From assembly GCA_013335845.1 (NCBI GenBank), contig JAAXUU010000110.1, positions 1 through 5,533 of the forward strand: a stretch of 5,533 bases of DNA, read 5' to 3'. The DNA is from Actinomycetota bacterium (GTDB lineage Bacteria; Actinomycetota; Coriobacteriia; Coriobacteriales; RUG844). A program made the translations under genes and the position numbers. Below are positions 1-5,533 of the stretch, piece by piece. Below the pieces are notes generated by a model. The model saw only the letters and a list, made by a program, of their open reading frames with translations. It ran no database searches and was not told the origin of the DNA. Within the stretch, counting starts at the first letter, position 1, and each line of letters starts with the position of its first letter.

Positions 1-730
1 GTAGCAGCTTGTCTGAATCGACCTTCCCCTTCATGGATATGACCGCGAAAACAATGCCGACCACGCAAGCGACAATCAGCAAGAAAATGTTTTGTTGCCA
101 AGAAAAATACATGCCCACCATGAAGAAGAGTTTTATATCGCCGCCACCCATGGTCTCTTTACCCATCACCTTGTCGGCGATAAGAGTCAAGAACAGAAGA
201 GGAAGGGCAACCGATAAGCCCCCGATGAGCGCCTGTCCAAGACCGGCGAAAAGCGACCACCACGTAAAACCGCCGACGAAAGTGAACACGACGGAAAAGA
301 CAAGATTTATCGCGATGCCGGCCAATACCAAGCGATTGGGAATGAGGTAATCATCAAGGTCGGTAAGCGAGAGACAGATGAGAACACTCACGAACATCAG
401 CATCTCGACGGTGGTAAGAGAAAGACCGTATTTCAGGACCACGGAAATGAAAATAGCGGCAGTAAGGAGCTCCACCAGTAGGTAGCGGACAGAAATTTTC
501 TCCCGGCAATAGCGACATTTTCCCCTCTGGAGCGCCCAACTGAAAACCGGGACAAGATCTTTGGCGCCGAGCACGTGGTTGCAGGAAGTGCAGTGCGAAC
601 GTCCTTTTGCAATACTTTCCCCGTGTGCTATGCGCCAAGCCGCACAGTTCAAGAAACTACCCATGCAAAGCCCGAGAATGACGGTGACGAATAAGACGTA
701 GGCGGTTATGACGACAGACTGATACAGCAT
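1..730 (-). CDS. pilD: Prepilin peptidase / N-methyltransferase PilD (type IV leader peptidase, A24 family), 3' end cut by window edge
   Basis: Membrane aspartyl protease that removes the prepilin leader and N-methylates the new first residue. My translation from the ATG at 730-728 gives 243 codons with no stop before the left edge. Residues 4-24 form a first membrane segment ending in GSFLN. A cytoplasmic loop follows with the four-cysteine zinc motif of the N-terminal A24 domain (C47xxC50 and C72xxC75). Both catalytic aspartates are present: D124 in TDLDDYLIPN and D198 in the GGGD motif (GxGD type). Hydrophobic segments lie near residues 84-99, 108-123, 134-152, 159-184 and 212-232. Full-length relatives are usually about 250-290 residues, so only the last part is missing. 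The start is set by AAGGAG at 741-736, 5 nt upstream. The gene sits 131 nt after the pilin, behind a terminator, so its expression is probably lower than that of the pilin. The family call is near certain. Confidence 0.95.
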   Translation of the reverse strand, partial: MLYQSVVITAYVLFVTVILGLCMGSFLNCAAWRIAHGESIAKGRSHCTSCNHVLGAKDLVPVFSWALQRGKCRYCREKISVRYLLVELLTAAIFISVVLKYGLSLTTVEMLMFVSVLICLSLTDLDDYLIPNRLVLAGIAINLVFSVVFTFVGGFTWWSLFAGLGQALIGGLSVALPLLFLTLIADKVMGKETMGGGDIKLFFMVGMYFSWQQNIFLLIVACVVGIVFAVISMKGKVDSDKLL

Positions 731-773
731 CCTTGCTCCTTGTTTGGTTCTTTTGTTTCAATGATACCCAGTG

Positions 774-806
774 AAAAAAAGAGAGTCGCAACCCGTCGAC
801 TCTCTT
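774..806 (-). terminator. Rho-independent terminator after the pilin gene
   Basis: Read on the minus strand, a perfect 10-bp stem (AAGAGAGTCG, 806-797, with CGACTCTCTT, 788-779) encloses an 8-nt loop and runs directly into a T tract (seven consecutive T, 780-774, the first two within the stem). On the plus strand no T run follows the stem, so it acts only on minus-strand transcripts. It lies 55 nt beyond the pilin stop and 33 nt before the pilD ribosome-binding site. It would therefore end most pilin transcripts and leave pilD to read-through or a very close promoter. Confidence 0.9.
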
Positions 807-861
807 ATTTCATGCTTGTCTTGAAAAACACCGAGAAAAATAAATCTTCATTAAACCGCTT

Positions 862-1227
862 TTACTCTACCCAGCCGACAGTTGCCCCAGTATCAGTGAC
901 ATCAACTTGGATATACTGTCCACTTTCATCCGGTCCTTGGCCGACATATGCATTAGTAGTGGCCTCTTCAAAAGCGCCAGAAGATGCATTGAAATAAAAT
1001 CCGTCCATGTCAGCAGCTGCGGTTTCGTCGGTGAGATATGTTGCCACGGCGACAGCCTTGGCGGAACGCAAGTTCGCACCATCCGTTGCAGTTTTTGCCT
1101 TATTGAGCTGTCCGCTGAATACGGGGATAGCAATAGCAATCAAAATGGCGATGATGGCTACAACGATGAGCATTTCCATCAAAGTAAAGCCCTTCTCACC
1201 ACGCTTTGCCATAAGCTTTTGTTTCAT
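862..1227 (-). CDS. Type IV prepilin, likely the major pilin subunit
   Basis: Precursor of 121 residues. The leader is short and positively charged (residues 1-13, ending KRGEKG). Cleavage is predicted between G13 and F14, giving mature FTLMEMLIVVAIIAIL. Mature Glu5 (E18) and Pro22 (P35) are in place, and residues 14-36 form the hydrophobic assembly helix. The mature protein is only about 108 residues and has no cysteine, so it lacks the disulfide-bounded D-region of Gram-negative type IVa pilins. The C-terminal half is rich in Ala, Gly, Thr, Asp and Glu, with alternating hydrophobic residues compatible with a small beta-sheet. The ATG at 1227 is chosen over Met6 because AGGAGG lies 6 nt upstream. 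Its own long leader, a strong ribosome-binding site and a terminator right after the gene suggest an abundant product, hence major pilin. A minor pilin or competence (ComGC-like) pseudopilin cannot be excluded from sequence alone. It would be matured by the adjacent PilD, which supports the call. Confidence 0.93.
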   Translation of the reverse strand: MKQKLMAKRGEKGFTLMEMLIVVAIIAILIAIAIPVFSGQLNKAKTATDGANLRSAKAVAVATYLTDETAAADMDGFYFNASSGAFEEATTNAYVGQGPDESGQYIQVDVTDTGATVGWVE

Positions 1228-1233
1228 ATAAGT

Positions 1234-1239
1234 CCTCCT
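1234..1239 (-). promoter_or_regulatory. Strong ribosome-binding site of the pilin gene
   Basis: AGGAGG on the minus strand, with a 6-nt spacer to the ATG at 1227. It is the best Shine-Dalgarno sequence in the window. It decides the start in favour of Met1, because nothing similar precedes the second Met (codon 6). Confidence 0.85.
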
Positions 1240-1257
1240 GTGCGTTTAAATATTCTA

Positions 1258-1286
1258 CTTATACCTTCATCGAAGTTGGGTTGTAA
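1258..1286 (-). promoter_or_regulatory. Candidate sigma-A/sigma-70-type promoter for the pilin gene
   Basis: On the minus strand, TTACAA (1286-1281) and TATAAG (1263-1258) are separated by 17 nt. The -10 element matches the consensus at 5 of 6 positions, but the -35 only at 3 of 6. A start near 1251 would give a leader of about 24 nt carrying the AGGAGG site. Position and spacing are sensible, but the -35 is weak. Transcription from the pilB promoter may also reach the pilin gene. Confidence 0.35.
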
Positions 1287-1293
1287 CCTCGAT
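1269..1293 (-). repeat. Inverted repeat (9-bp dyad) upstream of the pilin gene
   Basis: The minus strand reads ATCGAGGTT, a 7-nt spacer, then AACTTCGAT. The arms are complementary at 8 of 9 positions and the ninth is a G-U pair in RNA. No T tract follows on either strand, so it is not a terminator. It overlaps the candidate -35 element, so it could be a repressor or activator site. In a longer transcript it could instead be a leader hairpin about 40 nt before the start codon. Its function is unknown. Confidence 0.5.
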
Positions 1294-1356
1294 AAAAACC
1301 AAAATTAAGACACGAACAAACTTTCCCCATCATGGTTGCACTCGAAAAACGCCACG

Positions 1357-1448
1357 TCAAGGGCACAATCCTCCAGACAATCGAATCTATCACACCCGTT
1401 GGAAATGTCTCCACTGTTCCCGGTTCAAGGTTTCGTCTTGTGCCTTGA
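1357..1448 (-). other. Possible structured RNA leader between pilC and the pilin gene
   Basis: In the minus-strand transcript, 1448-1438 (TCAAGGCACAA) can pair with 1368-1357 (TTGTGCCCTTGA): 11 base pairs with one bulged C at 1361. Inside, CCG-GGAA (1423-1417) can pair with TTCC-AA-CGG (1404-1396), with AA bulged. The segment around 1449-1443 (TTCAAGG) can alternatively pair with CCTTGAA at 1430-1424, which would break the long stem. I recognise no known riboswitch class; the c-di-GMP riboswitch signatures are not visible. These pairings were found by eye and could be partly chance. Confidence 0.3.
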
Positions 1449-1459
1449 AAAACAACAAC

Positions 1460-2665
1460 CTACATGCTGCCGTACATACTGAACATCGGGATATATACCG
1501 ACAAAAGAACCAACACAACAAAAACAGCAAGAAAAACGATAATGGTCGGTTCCAAAATAGCCAGTGCGCGCTCGGTAGCAACCTGAACCTCATTGTCATA
1601 ATATTCAGAAATGGTACCCAGCGTGGTTTCGAGAGAGCCGGTATCCTCACCAACCGAAGTCATCTCGGCAATCAGGTCAGGGAAGGCATCTATCTTGGTA
1701 AGACAGAACCCTAGACGCTTTCCCGCCTCCAATACACCCAGCACAGCGCTCAGCTCATGGGAAACAGCGTAGTTGCTCATAGAACGCGCCGTAACATCCA
1801 CCGCCTTGATAATGGAAAGACCAGCAGTAAGCATTATCGACATCGTGCTTGCATACTGTGTCGCCGCGTTCATCCGGTTAATCCGCCCAAAGATAGGAAG
1901 TTTCAAAGCGGCGCGAGAATAAAAAGTCTTACCTCCATTTGTTTTACCCACCAGCTTTGCAGCGACGATGGCAAGGGCGATAAACGCCAAGATCACAATG
2001 ATATATTTTTTCATGAATGCCGCCGTGGCAATCAGCGCCTTGGTGACAAAAGGCAACTCAACGCCAAGGTTGGCAAAGGAAGATGAAAAAGCCGGCACCG
2101 CATACAGCATGATGATGGCCACAACCACCACCGCAACCACCATAACGAAAGCTGGGTACATCATGGCAGAGATGACCTTGCCCTTGGTTCGCGACTTCTT
2201 CTCGAAATAGGTGCTGAGACGAATGAATACCTCTTGGAGGTTTCCCGATTCCTCACCGGCACGTATGGTCTCAACGAAAGTCGTCGGCAGGCTCTTCCCG
2301 TAACTCACGAAACTGTCAGCCAGACCATAGCCGGCGGAAATATCATCAGCAACATGTAGCAAGATGCTTTTCAGCACCTTGTCACTCGTTTGTTCAGCGA
2401 CGAGCTCGACCGTGCGGACGATAGGAAGACCTGAACCGAGGATGATGCCAAACTGGTTGCACATCAACGAGAGGCTCTTCTCGTTAACCTTCTGGCCACC
2501 GATATTGATATTCAATCCCGTGTTTGACCCGGTTGCAGAAATCTGCACGATGATATCGTAGTCCGACTTCAGTTTAGCTATCGCTTCATCTTGCGTGTAC
2601 GCTTCCACGACACCGGTTACTTCAGTACCGGCGGTGGTAAGTGCGTTGTATTTATATGCGTTCAA
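1460..2665 (-). CDS. pilC: Type IV pilus inner-membrane platform protein PilC (GspF family)
   Basis: A protein of 401 residues, normal for PilC/GspF. It is the polytopic membrane platform that couples the PilB and PilT motors to pilin polymerisation and depolymerisation. After an N-terminal segment with the YKYNAL...G signature come two T2SSF repeats, about residues 66-190 and 268-392. Each carries a paired signature: SGLPIVRTVELVAEQ with GEESGNL (137-143), and AGLSIIKAVDVTARS with GEDTGSL (339-345). Hydrophobic segments are at about 169-190, 219-238 and 368-391, the usual three-helix arrangement. The start is a TTG at 2665: the pilT stop lies in the same frame 15 nt upstream, no ATG or GTG intervenes, and the next Met is residue 68, inside the first conserved domain. 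The ribosome-binding site is weak. The gene ends with TAG. It forms a tight unit with pilB and pilT. Confidence 0.96.
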   Translation of the reverse strand: MNAYKYNALTTAGTEVTGVVEAYTQDEAIAKLKSDYDIIVQISATGSNTGLNINIGGQKVNEKSLSLMCNQFGIILGSGLPIVRTVELVAEQTSDKVLKSILLHVADDISAGYGLADSFVSYGKSLPTTFVETIRAGEESGNLQEVFIRLSTYFEKKSRTKGKVISAMMYPAFVMVVAVVVVAIIMLYAVPAFSSSFANLGVELPFVTKALIATAAFMKKYIIVILAFIALAIVAAKLVGKTNGGKTFYSRAALKLPIFGRINRMNAATQYASTMSIMLTAGLSIIKAVDVTARSMSNYAVSHELSAVLGVLEAGKRLGFCLTKIDAFPDLIAEMTSVGEDTGSLETTLGTISEYYDNEVQVATERALAILEPTIIVFLAVFVVLVLLSVYIPMFSMYGSM

Positions 2666-2671
2666 ACTGTG

Positions 2672-2680
2672 CCTAACCTT
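2672..2680 (-). promoter_or_regulatory. Weak ribosome-binding site before the TTG start of pilC
   Basis: The 15-nt gap after pilT reads AAGGTTAGGCACAGT and then TTG. Only AGG (2674-2672, 6 nt from the start) or AAGG (2680-2677, 11 nt from the start) can serve. Together with the TTG codon this predicts modest PilC synthesis or translational coupling to pilT. Confidence 0.45.
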
Positions 2681-3742
2681 TCATCGCATGCGAACGGAGC
2701 GCGTGACATATTCCGGATCTCTTGCCGCTTCTATAGCAACCTCTTTTGAAATCCTGCCGTCCTTGACCATGGTAAGCAGCATGTTGTCCATGGTTATGCT
2801 ACCCTCTTGAGCAGAAGTCGCCAAAGTATTTTGGATCTGAGGAGTCTTCGCCTCGCGGATGAGATTCCTAATAGCCGGGTTCACCATCATGACCTCGCAG
2901 GCAAGCACACGTCCCACGCCGCGCTTGTGTAGCAGGAGCTCTTGCGAAACAACGGCCTGTAAGGTTTGAGAAAGTTGTAGTCGTGCTTGGTATTGACGCT
3001 CCGCTGGAAACACATCGACTATACGGTCGATAGCATCAGCCGCAGTGTTGGTATGCAAGGTGGCAAACACTAGGTGCCCCGTTTCCGCAGCGGTGAGCGC
3101 GGTCTCGATGGTCTCGAGGTCTCTCATCTCCCCGATAAGTATGACATCGGGGTCTTCGCGCAGAGAGGCGCGCAGACCGGAGGCATAATTCTTGGTATCC
3201 TTACCTATCTCGCGCTGATCAATGCTGCATTTATCAGGGGTATATATGTACTCAATAGGGTCTTCAAGCGTGATGATATGGTCCGGGCGGCTATGGTTTA
3301 TCCGGTCGAGCACGGAAGCCAGCGTGGTTGATTTACCCGAGCCTGTCTCACCAGTGATTAAAATAATGCCCTTTTTGTAATTCGGAAAGTTCATCATAAC
3401 GGGAGGCAACCCAAGGTTTTCCATGGGAGGAATCTCACTACTCAAAATACGGATGGCCAAAGCAATGTTGCCAAAACTTCGATACAGATTGATTCTGCAG
3501 CGCGTATTGTTTCCAAGGGTGCGCGCAAGATCAAGCTCGCCTATGGTCTCGACCTGTTCGTATTTTTCGCCGGCTATTACTTCTGCTAGGGCCTCGCAGT
3601 CCCTGCCGGAAAAAATATCTTCATCGGCATCAGTCAAGCGGCCGTCGATACGATACCGCACCGGCCTGTCGGTGGCGATATGAATATCCGATGCGCGTTG
3701 CGCGACGGCACTTTTCACAATCTCGTCAATCCTCGAGTTCAC
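2681..3742 (-). CDS. pilT: Type IV pilus retraction ATPase PilT
   Basis: A cytoplasmic hexameric ATPase of 353 residues, typical for PilT, which powers pilus depolymerisation. The N-terminal PAS-like part begins with the family pattern (VAQRASDIHI, 14-22). The motor motifs follow: Walker A GETGSGKS (131-138), Asp box TLEDPIEY (158-165), Walker B DPDVILIGEMRD (197-208, catalytic E205) and His box HLVFATLHTN (223-232). The C-terminal AIRNLIRE motif (290-297), a hallmark of PilT needed for retraction, is intact. There is no N-terminal MshEN domain and no zinc tetracysteine, which separates it from PilB. The start is a GTG at 3742. AAGGA, overlapping the pilB TAA stop, lies 10 nt upstream, and the next in-frame methionine (M107) lies beyond the conserved N-terminal region. 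An alternative GTG at 3750 hits a stop after two codons. The 14-nt gap to pilB and 15-nt gap to pilC indicate one operon. Confidence 0.97.
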   Translation of the reverse strand: MNSRIDEIVKSAVAQRASDIHIATDRPVRYRIDGRLTDADEDIFSGRDCEALAEVIAGEKYEQVETIGELDLARTLGNNTRCRINLYRSFGNIALAIRILSSEIPPMENLGLPPVMMNFPNYKKGIILITGETGSGKSTTLASVLDRINHSRPDHIITLEDPIEYIYTPDKCSIDQREIGKDTKNYASGLRASLREDPDVILIGEMRDLETIETALTAAETGHLVFATLHTNTAADAIDRIVDVFPAERQYQARLQLSQTLQAVVSQELLLHKRGVGRVLACEVMMVNPAIRNLIREAKTPQIQNTLATSAQEGSITMDNMLLTMVKDGRISKEVAIEAARDPEYVTRSVRMR

Positions 3743-3756
3743 GTGATCACAATCCT

Positions 3757-5454
3757 TTATTCGTCAGCGCTTACGGTACGGAAAACTTCCTCCGCCGTCG
3801 TCACGCCGCTGAGTACCAACTCACGACAGTTGTCCATAAGCGATACGAAACCGGATGCCTGGACTATCTCCGCAAGCTTTGCGCGTGACACCCCTTCATG
3901 GAGAGCCCTTCGCACCTCTTTGTCGAGAACCAAGATTTCAAACACGGCAATACGGCCACGATATCCAGTGCCAAAACATTCAGGACAACCTTTGCCACGA
4001 TAGAATGAGACTTCTCCAAGCGGCTCGCTATGCATACCCAGCATCTCAAGCTCATCCTTGGTAGGCGTATACTTCTCATGGCAATGTGGGCAGACACGGC
4101 GCAAGAGGCGCTGCGAGATGACGCCTTTCATGGCGCTTGAAATCATATAAGGCTCGATGCCAAGGTCGTTCAAACGGTCGAGGGTCGAAAGGGCATCATT
4201 AGTATGGATGGTAGACAAAACAACGTGTCCGGTTATAGCGGCGCGCATGGCGATTTCAGCCGTCGCCTGATCTCTAATCTCGCCGACGGCGATGATATCA
4301 GGGTCTTGACGGAGAATGGATTTAAGTCCGCTCGAAAAAGTCATGCCGACTTTTTCATTTATCTGTACCTGATTGACCCCGTCCATGTTGTATTCGACCG
4401 GGTCCTCCAAGGTGACGAGATTAACCAGCTCGGTATTGAGAATGCCGATCATGGTATACAAGGTAGAGGATTTACCCGAACCTGTAGGGCCGGCTATCAA
4501 GATAACACCTTGCTTGTTGTCCATAAGCTTATCGAACTTCTGAAGGTTTTCTCCTGTAAGCCCGATACCACCAGGAGTCAAGGTTTGTGCTGCCTTATCA
4601 AGAAGTCTGATAACGATCTTCTCACCGTAAACCGTAGGCAGCGTCGAAGCACGCAAATCGACCTCTTGCATCTTAACGCGCACACTTGCACGACCGTCTT
4701 GGGGGATACGTCGTTCTGTAATATCCATACCGCACATGATTTTGACGCGTGCGATAACCGAGGCCTGCAAGTCTTTCGGCACCGTAAGCGCCTCGTGGAG
4801 AATACCATCGACGCGGATGCGGATATTCATCCGGTTTTCCTGGGGCTCCATATGGATATCGCTCGCCTTTTCAGCAATGGCCCGCTCGATAACGGAATTA
4901 ACCAAACGGATAGCAGGCGCCGACTGACTATCATCTTCTCCAATCTGGCGAGTAAGATTGCCCAAATTAAGTGTGCCATCTACTTGAGATTCCTTCTGCA
5001 TTTCTTCTATCGCGCGTTTTGCACGCTCGTTTCCGTAGAGAGCGGCTATAGTCCGGTTTACCGAGTCCGCGGTAGTTATAACAGGAATGATATGTTTTCT
5101 GGTGGCAGACTTCGCCTCTTCGATGGCGATGAAGTTAAGTGGGTCGGCCATGGCCAGATAAAGATCTTCCCCGACAACCTTGATTGGAACGATTTGATAT
5201 TTCCTCGCAAGGTTCTTGGGAAGAATAGTCACCATATCGGAAGGTATATTAAGGGTAGAAAGATCGACAAAATCGACACCGAGCTGCACTTGGAGGGCTT
5301 TAATCAGTTGCATCTCGCTAATGATTCGAGCGTCAATTAATACTTGGCCCAATCTCTTTTTAGTGCCCTTTTGCAATTCCAAAGCTTCCTGAAGCTGCTC
5401 TTCAGTGATGACGTCAACTGAAGTAAGTAAGTCACCGAGACGCGTATATGCCAC
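3757..5454 (-). CDS. pilB: Type IV pilus extension ATPase PilB (GspE/PilB family) with N-terminal MshEN domain
   Basis: A full-length motor ATPase of 565 residues that drives pilus assembly from the cytoplasmic face of PilC. Residues 1 to about 155 form the MshEN/T2SSE-N region, with two 24-residue repeats (5-28 and 34-57), each starting RLG and ending in Q, separated by 5 residues. The N2 domain carries ASDIHMEP (197-204). Motor motifs are Walker A GPTGSGKS (322-329), Asp box TLEDPVEY (348-355), Walker B DPDIIAVGEIRD (384-395, catalytic E392) and His box VVLSTIHTND (411-420). A zinc tetracysteine motif (C455xxC458, C490xxC493) is typical of PilB/GspE and absent from PilT. All key residues are present. 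The start is a GTG at 5454 with AAGGAG at 5467-5462, 7 nt upstream. It is the first gene of the unit within the window. GspE of a type II secretion system is a formal alternative, but the adjacent pilT makes T4P much more likely. Confidence 0.97.
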   Translation of the reverse strand: MAYTRLGDLLTSVDVITEEQLQEALELQKGTKKRLGQVLIDARIISEMQLIKALQVQLGVDFVDLSTLNIPSDMVTILPKNLARKYQIVPIKVVGEDLYLAMADPLNFIAIEEAKSATRKHIIPVITTADSVNRTIAALYGNERAKRAIEEMQKESQVDGTLNLGNLTRQIGEDDSQSAPAIRLVNSVIERAIAEKASDIHMEPQENRMNIRIRVDGILHEALTVPKDLQASVIARVKIMCGMDITERRIPQDGRASVRVKMQEVDLRASTLPTVYGEKIVIRLLDKAAQTLTPGGIGLTGENLQKFDKLMDNKQGVILIAGPTGSGKSSTLYTMIGILNTELVNLVTLEDPVEYNMDGVNQVQINEKVGMTFSSGLKSILRQDPDIIAVGEIRDQATAEIAMRAAITGHVVLSTIHTNDALSTLDRLNDLGIEPYMISSAMKGVISQRLLRRVCPHCHEKYTPTKDELEMLGMHSEPLGEVSFYRGKGCPECFGTGYRGRIAVFEILVLDKEVRRALHEGVSRAKLAEIVQASGFVSLMDNCRELVLSGVTTAEEVFRTVSADE

Positions 5455-5516
5455 TTTTCCGCTCCTTCTTATTTAAATCTCGAACCATTGACAAAAGTGA
5501 ACAAATTAACCAATCC

Positions 5517-5522
5517 ATTCTA
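5517..5522 (-). promoter_or_regulatory. Possible -10 element of the pil operon promoter
   Basis: TAGAAT on the minus strand (within TATAGAAT, 5524-5517) matches the -10 consensus at 5 of 6 positions, about 60 nt before the pilB start. A matching -35 would lie beyond the right edge, so this cannot be confirmed. The 79-nt stretch 5455-5533 otherwise holds only the pilB ribosome-binding site and AT-rich sequence. Confidence 0.2.
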
Positions 5523-5533
5523 TACCTGAACCT

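Noticed and set aside
354..638. 94-codon minus-strand frame inside pilD
   Set aside because: It is out of frame with the pilD frame, which shows the tetracysteine and both catalytic aspartates. It is a shadow.
761..791. TTGCGA and TATCAT as a dedicated pilD promoter
   Set aside because: The spacer is 19 nt and the -35 element lies in the terminator loop and stem. It is possible but too weak to list as a feature.
1261..1332. Short minus-strand frame of about 24 codons in the pilin leader (starting MMGKV)
   Set aside because: It has no ribosome-binding site, its stop lies within the candidate -10 element, and its peptide has no recognisable feature.
1340..1357. TGGC...TGCA pattern resembling a sigma-54 (-24/-12) promoter before the pilin gene
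   Set aside because: The spacing between the two elements is 10 nt rather than the required 8, and the rest of the consensus does not match.
1336..1360. TTGACG with CATGAT as a pilin promoter
   Set aside because: The -35 is good, but the spacer to the only -10-like hexamer is 20 nt and that hexamer matches at only 4 of 6 positions.
1424..1449. Hairpin just after pilC as a transcription terminator
   Set aside because: The 7-bp stem is followed by CCGGG on the minus strand and AAACAAC on the plus strand. With no T tract it is not an intrinsic terminator.
4204..5340. 378-codon open frame on the plus strand, antisense to pilB
   Set aside because: It is codon-for-codon the reverse complement of pilB, so its stops would need TTA, CTA or TCA codons in pilB, which are rare there. 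The product resembles no family I know, and pilB is fully explained by conserved motifs.
5488..5533. TTGACA on the plus strand as a promoter for a divergent gene beyond the right edge
   Set aside because: A perfect -35 hexamer is present, but no acceptable -10 element lies 16-18 nt downstream within the window.

Overview
The window holds most of a type IV pilus (T4P) assembly operon. Every gene is on the minus strand, so transcription runs from the right edge (5533) to the left edge (1). In transcription order the genes are pilB (extension ATPase), pilT (retraction ATPase), pilC (inner-membrane platform), a major-pilin-like prepilin, and pilD (prepilin peptidase/N-methylase, cut by the left edge). 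pilB, pilT and pilC are packed with gaps of 14 and 15 nt and are surely co-transcribed. The pilin follows after a 232-nt non-coding leader. pilD comes after a further 131-nt gap that contains a strong intrinsic terminator.

The parts fit one machine. PilD cleaves and methylates the prepilin. PilC is the membrane platform into which pilin is fed. PilB drives polymerisation by ATP hydrolysis and PilT drives depolymerisation. A full-length PilB with its N-terminal domain, together with a canonical PilT, indicates a retractile T4P (twitching, adhesion or DNA uptake) rather than a minimal ComG-type pseudopilus. The alignment proteins PilM/N/O, minor pilins and any secretin are not in the window.

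Host: base composition is about half G+C in the lines I counted. Ribosome-binding sites are strong (AGGAGG, AAGGAG) and GTG/TTG starts are frequent. The compact pilB-pilT-pilC-pilin-pilD order and the short cysteine-free pilin resemble T4P loci of Gram-positive bacteria (Clostridia or Coriobacteriia-type Actinobacteria). This is a low-confidence inference and no species is claimed.

Gene-free stretches are 5455-5533 (upstream of pilB, possible promoter), 1228-1459 (pilin leader, with a candidate promoter, a dyad and possible alternative RNA folds) and 731-861 (terminator, then the pilD ribosome-binding site). I saw no tRNA, rRNA, CRISPR, insertion sequence or foreign-looking island. The coding content is a recognisable T4P system, not a new one. 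The less ordinary points are the paired MshEN (c-di-GMP-binding type) motifs in PilB and the structured non-coding segments flanking the pilin gene.
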